Shown here: positions 59,601 to 64,000 of the stretch, piece after piece
How the letters are laid out: each line of letters opens with the position of its first letter
Numbering within the stretch: the stretch's first letter is position 1
Assembly: GCA_947685225.1 (NCBI GenBank)
Contig: CANTUV010000014.1
Location: 2,976,001 to 3,040,000 of the forward strand
Length of the DNA: 64,000 nt
Origin: Garcia nutans
Taxonomy: Eukaryota; Streptophyta; Magnoliopsida; Malpighiales; Euphorbiaceae
Direction: 5' to 3'
Made by a program: the position numbers and the translations under genes
Notes under the pieces: model-generated
What the model was told of the DNA's origin: nothing
The model's database searches: none
Seen by the model: the letters and a program-made list of their open reading frames with translations, nothing else

Positions 59601-60422
59601 TTTTCATGGGGACTTGGCACAAGTTTTCCAAATAAAATATTTCTACTTCGCTGTTTAAAAACTCTTCTTCAATGATGAAGAGTTCTAGTTCTTTCATTTT
59701 CACTCAAGTTCATATGTAATGTCTCATGTGCTCTGGTTTCGTGATTTTAGGTTTTGTGTTTTTAAGTACTTTTGTCATTCCACAATGTTATTACTTAAAA
59801 TTTTTTTTGTTACTTTGTAGTGATTTATCAAACAATCAGTTCACCGGACCTATACCAGAAAGTCTAACTTCGTCAAGTCTTCAGCTTGTGTAAGTAGTTT
59901 GTTGGGACACCTTATAAATATTAAAATATAGAACAATTTAAATTCCTATTACATATGCTTTTTCAATGTTTGAGGTCCATTTGGTTGCGTGCTATGTGCA
60001 TTCCAATTTTTCACTTGCCCGTTCTCCCCACCCCATGGCAAGACCTGAAGTTAGCATATCATTCATTTGCCAATAGAGATTGTTTTTAATGCTTATAATT
60101 CTTTGCCGTCAGGGATTCAAAGGAGTTCTTCCTTTTTTCCTCATAATTTAAGCTTCTTCCATAGCTTTGCTTTATTCCAGTCTCTTGTTCAGGTTTATTG
60201 TATCTTGTGTTTGATGTTCATAAGGATATCAGTTGAAGTTGGACTACTTATGTTTTTTAGTTTGACCTGTACAATATGCATTTTGGCTTTCTATTGGTTA
60301 TTGTTATTGATTTTTCACTCAAGAAATCTGCTCTCTATTTTCAGGTTATTGAATAATAACTTATTGGAAGGGCGAGTCCAAGAGGAGCTTTTCTCAATTG
60401 GCGTGCATGGTGGGGCAATTGA
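56663..60422 (+). CDS. RLP4: RLP4-like receptor-like protein (malectin-like domain plus LRRs), 3' end beyond visible exons
   Basis: Seven exons join in frame: 56663-56735, 56821-57864, 58163-58313, 58545-58616, 59283-59351, 59821-59889 and 60345-60422 (about 518 codons), all with GT-AG introns. Residues 1-24 are a signal peptide (MSLFFFFFLFLFLIFFSPAL...). A malectin-like domain follows (ISFHIDCGGSTNITDPFNTT, KKNCY, RTFTVYDNYDGKSHSPSFD, LDYLLWFHFAEIDSTV). Then comes an LRR N-cap (GWNGDPCAPTNWDAWEGVTC) and LRRs encoded by separate 69-78 bp exons with identical intron phase. The last visible exon ends GVHGGAIE; the family continues with a cysteine-containing cap, a membrane segment and a short tail, not seen before the window ends. 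Arabidopsis RLP4 is about 630 aa, lacks a kinase, and is reported at the plasma membrane in a cell-wall-sensing role. The terminal intron is at least 3.5 kb and carries a Copia insertion. Confidence 0.9.
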
Positions 60423-61273
60423 GTATGTCCTATCTTTCTATCCCTTGTGGCAATACCCTCTATTTCTTTTGTATTCTATTAAGCAATGGCCACTAGTGAT
60501 TTTTACCCTCTAATGTTTTGAGTAGTTCTAGAGTAACACAATTGTACAGGTCACAAATTTGAAGAATTTCCAACTCTACAACTTATTCCTAAATAACTTG
60601 CTTAATTCGGAGATTATTATTGGAATGGTAAATACCAAGTGTTAGTCCTTGGTCAGGTATTTGTCTTTGACATTCCATTATAAGACAAATTACTAGATTC
60701 ATGCTGCCCTAGAATGTGGAAAAGTGATAATGTTGTAGCTTTATCATCTTCCTCCATACCTTGTCAATTTTCTTCTTTGCAATATCTTTCTCATCAATAA
60801 GAAAAACCTCTGTAACATGTTCGTTTGCTACCCATTTTTGTTTTCGTTTCTCGTTGATTCTCAACTTAGAAAGACAAGATTCTTTGGCTGCCAAAAAATC
60901 CTTGATCTTTTAACATTCTAAAACATATATTTTTCTTCCTATTCCTACTTGTTTTAATTTAATTCATCAACATTTCATGGCAATTCAAAGCATCCTCCCC
61001 CTCTCTCTCCCTTTTTTTTTTCCCCTTTTTGGCCTTTTCCAATAACATTGCTTTTTTTTTTTTGCTTAGATGCTAGACCTCTCACAACTTTTGATTTATT
61101 CAGTTGTCCATGGTAAAATAATTGTTTCAAAAAGTTCATGAAAGCGAATGCTTAAAAATTTATGTACAAGGAAAAAATTTACATATGCCAGACTTGTAGT
61201 CAACCAACAAGAACCAAAGAGCAAGTTTGTTGCTATAAAGAACTGACTGAAAATCTTTACAGTTAATATTGTT
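60423..61273 (+). other. Intron of the RLP4-like gene, left of the Copia insertion
   Basis: The intron starts GTATGT at 60423. No further LRR exon or membrane-segment exon is visible before the insertion. Frames here (for example 60067-60513 on plus and 60709-60894 on minus) are unsupported. Confidence 0.6.
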
Positions 61274-61278
61274 ATATG

Positions 61279-61332
61279 TGAAGAAAACCAAATGAGATGG
61301 AAAAATAATTCATTCATCTCAATCAGAATCTG
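61279..61332 (-). repeat. 3' LTR remnant of the Copia element
   Basis: The last 54 bp or so of the LTR (plus-strand view TGAAGAAAACCAAATGAGAT to CAATCAGAATCTG) match the equivalent part of the full LTR at 63498 onward with a few differences. The rest of this LTR is deleted. Confidence 0.8.
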
Positions 61333-62336
61333 CAACTCCACATTGCTGTGGAGTGTAGATGCAACTTTTTTGGTGTATGGTTCCATGAGATGACCATAAA
61401 TTTTTGCACTGTGAGCTATGAAACTCTGCTCCATTATCAGTTCTTAGGACTTTAACTTCCTTACCGAAATGAGTATTAACCATGTTAAAGAAATTTGAGT
61501 GTAGAGAAGTGAGTATTATCCACCAAAGTTAAGAAGTAGTGAGCACCACACCATTTATCTCATTTTGGGCATTAGGGCCCCATATGTCTGCATGTAACAT
61601 ATCAAAAGCAATCTCTTCTTTAGACCTACTCAAATGAAAATCGGTTCTAGTTTGTTTAGCTAGTGGGTGGGTCTCAGAGACAAAATTATCAATTTTATTA
61701 ATAAAATGTAAATGGGAATGAACAAGATGAGTTGGGAGGCTAAGTCTGTTATGTCAAGTATGTACAAAAGTAGGCACTTGGTTTAAAAAACATTTGTTCC
61801 AATGGCTTATATCAGTGCTGTATGTCAGATTACATTTATTGATTCTAAAACTCTTGCATCAATCACATATAGATTTCCCAAGGGTCTTCCAGTGACTATC
61901 ATGCTGCTACTCTTCAGGTCCTACAAAGTGCAATTATAGTGAGCAAAAGTAACTTGAATGTGATTTTGTTGGCTAAGTTTACTGACTGATATCAAGTTGT
62001 GGGTGAAAAGAAGGAGATAAAGGACATTGGTGAGTTTCAGATTTGGTTGCAAGATACAATCCCTAAAGATGTTACATGTACTATATTTCCATTAGGCAAA
62101 TGAACTCTAATAGGTTAAGGTGTTACTTACATGCTACTGAAAAATTTTTTGTTGGCACAGATGTGATGTGAAGTGCCACTATCCACTGTCCAAAACATAT
62201 TTGACCCTTTACTGAGATCAAAAGATTTAACATTACTTGCAAACTCTTCTATGTATGCAAAGTTTGTGTAGCTGTCAGTAGGCATTTGCTTACTCATCAT
62301 ATATTTCGAGACTTCCTGCTTATTCAGTTTAACCAT
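61333..62336 (-). pseudogene. Copia pol relic: protease and 5' part of integrase
   Basis: Frame 62336-62127 carries the aspartic protease signature in FWTVDSGTSHHICANKKFF. Farther on, SKEEIAFDMLHADIWGP and then VLRTDNGAEF and TPQQCG mark the integrase core, with its second catalytic aspartate in TDNGAEF. The frame is broken between these blocks, and the integrase stops at the deletion junction. Confidence 0.8.
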
Positions 62337-62366
62337 GCCCTACTGAGATCTCCAGTTCAATTCTTC

Positions 62367-63393
62367 TCAAGTCTTTGGACCACTTGAATCATTTTCAACT
62401 AAATTCACTCGTGCCCTTGCCTGCTCTCCTGGCCTTCTCAATTTTAGTTCATTGTACCACTCTGGTACTCCCACCAACTTAAGACAAGAATCTCTGAAAT
62501 GTCCAGATCTCTTGCAGTAATCACAATATCTATCTTCATTCTTGATAAATTCCTTCTTTCTGTAATTGGATCTCCCAAATCCTCTATAATTCTGTCTCTC
62601 CAAGTTTCCAGATTTAGCCAACATCACATTTCCTTCAATTCCTTCATCCATGTCCATATGAACTAACTGTTGTCTCTCAACCTTCAGTATTAAAGCATGT
62701 GCTTTGGTTACTGCAGGAAGAGGATCTCAAATGCTTTAGCATTAATATATGTGCTTTAGCATTCTCAAATGCTTCATTAAGACCTGAGAGAAGCTGCATT
62801 AATCTATTCAAAGAAACTAAATCTTCCATGAATTTTCCAGCCCCACATTCACATTTTCCATAGGTACATATTGTGGTAGGGCTTAAGCAACTCAATTTGT
62901 CCAAGAGTTTTTTCAATTTTGTGTAATGACTATTGAAAAAAAGGTTACCTTGTTTCAGCATAGCTATCTCTTGTTGTAACTAGAAAATTCGTGGCCCAGT
63001 ACACTCTCCAAAATTCTCTTCAATTTTTTTCCAAGGTTCTCTGGCAGATGTTGTGTGTATATAAATGCCTTTGCTATTTCCTTGTTCATTGCATTTAGGA
63101 TTCATGAAATCACCATTGAATCTGTTCTACTCTGTTGTTTATATTCTTCAGTATCTTGATTAGGTATTTTCGTATTTTCTTCAATGAAGGTCAGTTTATT
63201 CTTGGCCTTTCAAGGCCATCTTCATAGAACGACTCCATCCAAGATAGTTATTTCCATCCAAGAGATTAGTGGCCAGAACCATTCCTGGATTATCAGAGGT
63301 CTGTAAATGGAAAGGATCGCCATTATTGGAGTTTCTAGTTGTTCCTGAAGTTTGGCTGGTCTGAGTTGCGGTTTCTTCTATATTGTTGCTCAA
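62367..63393 (-). pseudogene. Copia gag relic with CCHC zinc knuckle
   Basis: The start is at 63393 (MSNNIEETATQTSQ..., then DPFHLQTSDNPGMVLATNLL and NNYLGWSRSMKMALKG, the usual Copia gag N-terminus). A frameshift or stop follows KGQE, and the zinc knuckle CDYCKRSGHFRDSC lies in a later frame (62657-62367). The frames are out of register and no complete gag can be read. Confidence 0.85.
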
Positions 63394-63485
63394 GAAGATA
63401 ATTGATTATAAGAAAAAGAAAAGATCAAAGCAAAAAATTTCGTAAAACAGAGTATCAATCTCGTTACAAAATTCAATTCTCCATG

Positions 63486-63497
63486 GCTCTGATACTA
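63486..63497 (-). promoter_or_regulatory. Copia primer-binding site (initiator tRNA-Met type)
   Basis: Immediately after the 5' LTR the minus strand reads TAGTATCAGAGC, one mismatch from TGGTATCAGAGC, the complement of the plant initiator methionine tRNA 3' end. Confidence 0.85.
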
Positions 63498-63846
63498 TGA
63501 AAAAAACCAAATAAGGAAAAAAAATGATTCATTCATCTCAATCAGATCTGTTACACGTGATATTTATACACTATATATAGTTGTGCGTCTAGAAGTTTTC
63601 TGTAACAGAAAAGGAAACATCTAAAACTATCCTAACAACTTAGAACTGAAAAATTCAAACTCTAAAACTACTGTGTGCTTAAATCTCTTGTGCTCCTCAA
63701 AGCTTTGCTCTGTTAATAAAACGATGCGTTTAAAATGCTTTCTTCTCTGAAGCGAAACCATGTGGTTTGTAACAGAACGCAGCACATAACTTAGGTCTCC
63801 TTTCTTCTATTTTCAGCTCGCCCTTCTCCCTCCAACTCACTCTTCA
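63498..63846 (-). repeat. 5' LTR of the Copia element
   Basis: This 349-bp LTR runs from TGAAGAGTGAG to TTTTTTTCA in the minus-strand sense. A TATA-like CTATATATAGTGTATAAATA lies at about 63563-63584. Confidence 0.85.
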
Positions 63847-63851
63847 ATATG

Positions 63852-64000
63852 CATGACAGCATTGCTATCCAACGAAAAATATCAGTCCTATCAAACTAGT
63901 CGGGCTAGAAGTGGTTTTTTCTTTTTAAGAAAAAGCTAGAGCCACCAAATCCATCTCAATTTTCTCCATTTCTCTCCGCATTACCAGGTCTAATCCTCAC
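63852..64000 (+). other. RLP4 intron continuing to the window edge
   Basis: Sequence to the right of the Copia target duplication shows no exon similar to the RLP4 C-terminal cap or membrane segment, so the intron probably extends past the edge. Confidence 0.45.

Larger units (their letters stand above)
61279..63846 (-). mobile_element. Ty1/Copia retrotransposon, internally deleted, in an RLP4 intron
   Basis: A minus-strand Copia element delimited by TGAAGA...TCTTCA ends and by an exact 5-bp target duplication ATATG (61274-61278 and 63847-63851). In sense order it has a full 5' LTR, a primer-binding site, gag with a zinc knuckle, protease, and the start of integrase. The integrase frame then runs directly into the last 54 bp of the 3' LTR. 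Reverse transcriptase, RNase H and most of the 3' LTR are missing, so it cannot move by itself. The gag region also has frameshifts. Being antisense in an intron, it may leave RLP4 splicing unaffected. Confidence 0.88.

Noticed and set aside
1..64000. CRISPR arrays, bacterial operons and conserved microRNA precursors
   Set aside because: The window is plant nuclear DNA with introns. No spaced direct-repeat array was seen, and a read-through for well-known plant microRNA sequences found no match.

Overview
This is a window of eudicot nuclear DNA. The intergenic sequence is very AT-rich, the genes have spliceosomal GT-AG introns, and the recognisable proteins are plant-specific (a NAC/SOG1 factor, a DVL/RTFL peptide, a GATL glycosyltransferase, an RLP4-type malectin-LRR receptor-like protein and the thylakoid kinase STN7). 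I could not assign the species from sequence alone.

Layout. 1-8.7 kb is AT-rich intergenic DNA holding a small hAT-like element packed with CAGCCT repeats (2483-2689) and a broken Ty3/gypsy-type antisense-ORF fragment (about 3.6-4.75 kb). 8.7-13.9 kb (+) is a six-exon SOG1 orthologue that keeps all five SQ phosphosites with Arabidopsis spacing. 14-27 kb is intergenic, with a tRNA-derived SINE, a Harbinger-like MITE, two hAT-type MITEs, a long (TTA)n tract and a 0.5-kb palindrome. At 27.4 kb (-) lies an intact 47-codon DVL/RTFL peptide gene with a TATA box, short enough to be missed by ORF-length filters. 33.3-35.9 kb (-) is the 3' half of an STN7 kinase gene: six exons with clean reading frames, no N-terminal exons and a damaged splice donor. 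38.7-39.7 kb (-) is an intact single-exon GATL gene. 40.3-46.8 kb is a complete non-autonomous LTR element (TSD TATAG) whose only coding relic is an antisense, intron-bearing ORF. 46.8-56.6 kb is AT-rich DNA with a LINE RNase H relic. From 56.66 kb to beyond the right edge (+) runs an RLP4-like gene; its last visible intron carries a Copia element that I could delimit completely by LTR ends and a 5-bp TSD.

The genes do not form a functional cluster. They act in separate pathways: DNA-damage response, organ-shape signalling, thylakoid state transitions (as a relic), cell-wall polysaccharide synthesis and cell-wall sensing. The most unusual material is in the mobile elements, especially the antisense gene with its own TATA box and introns inside the 6.4-kb LTR element, and in the decaying STN7 copy.
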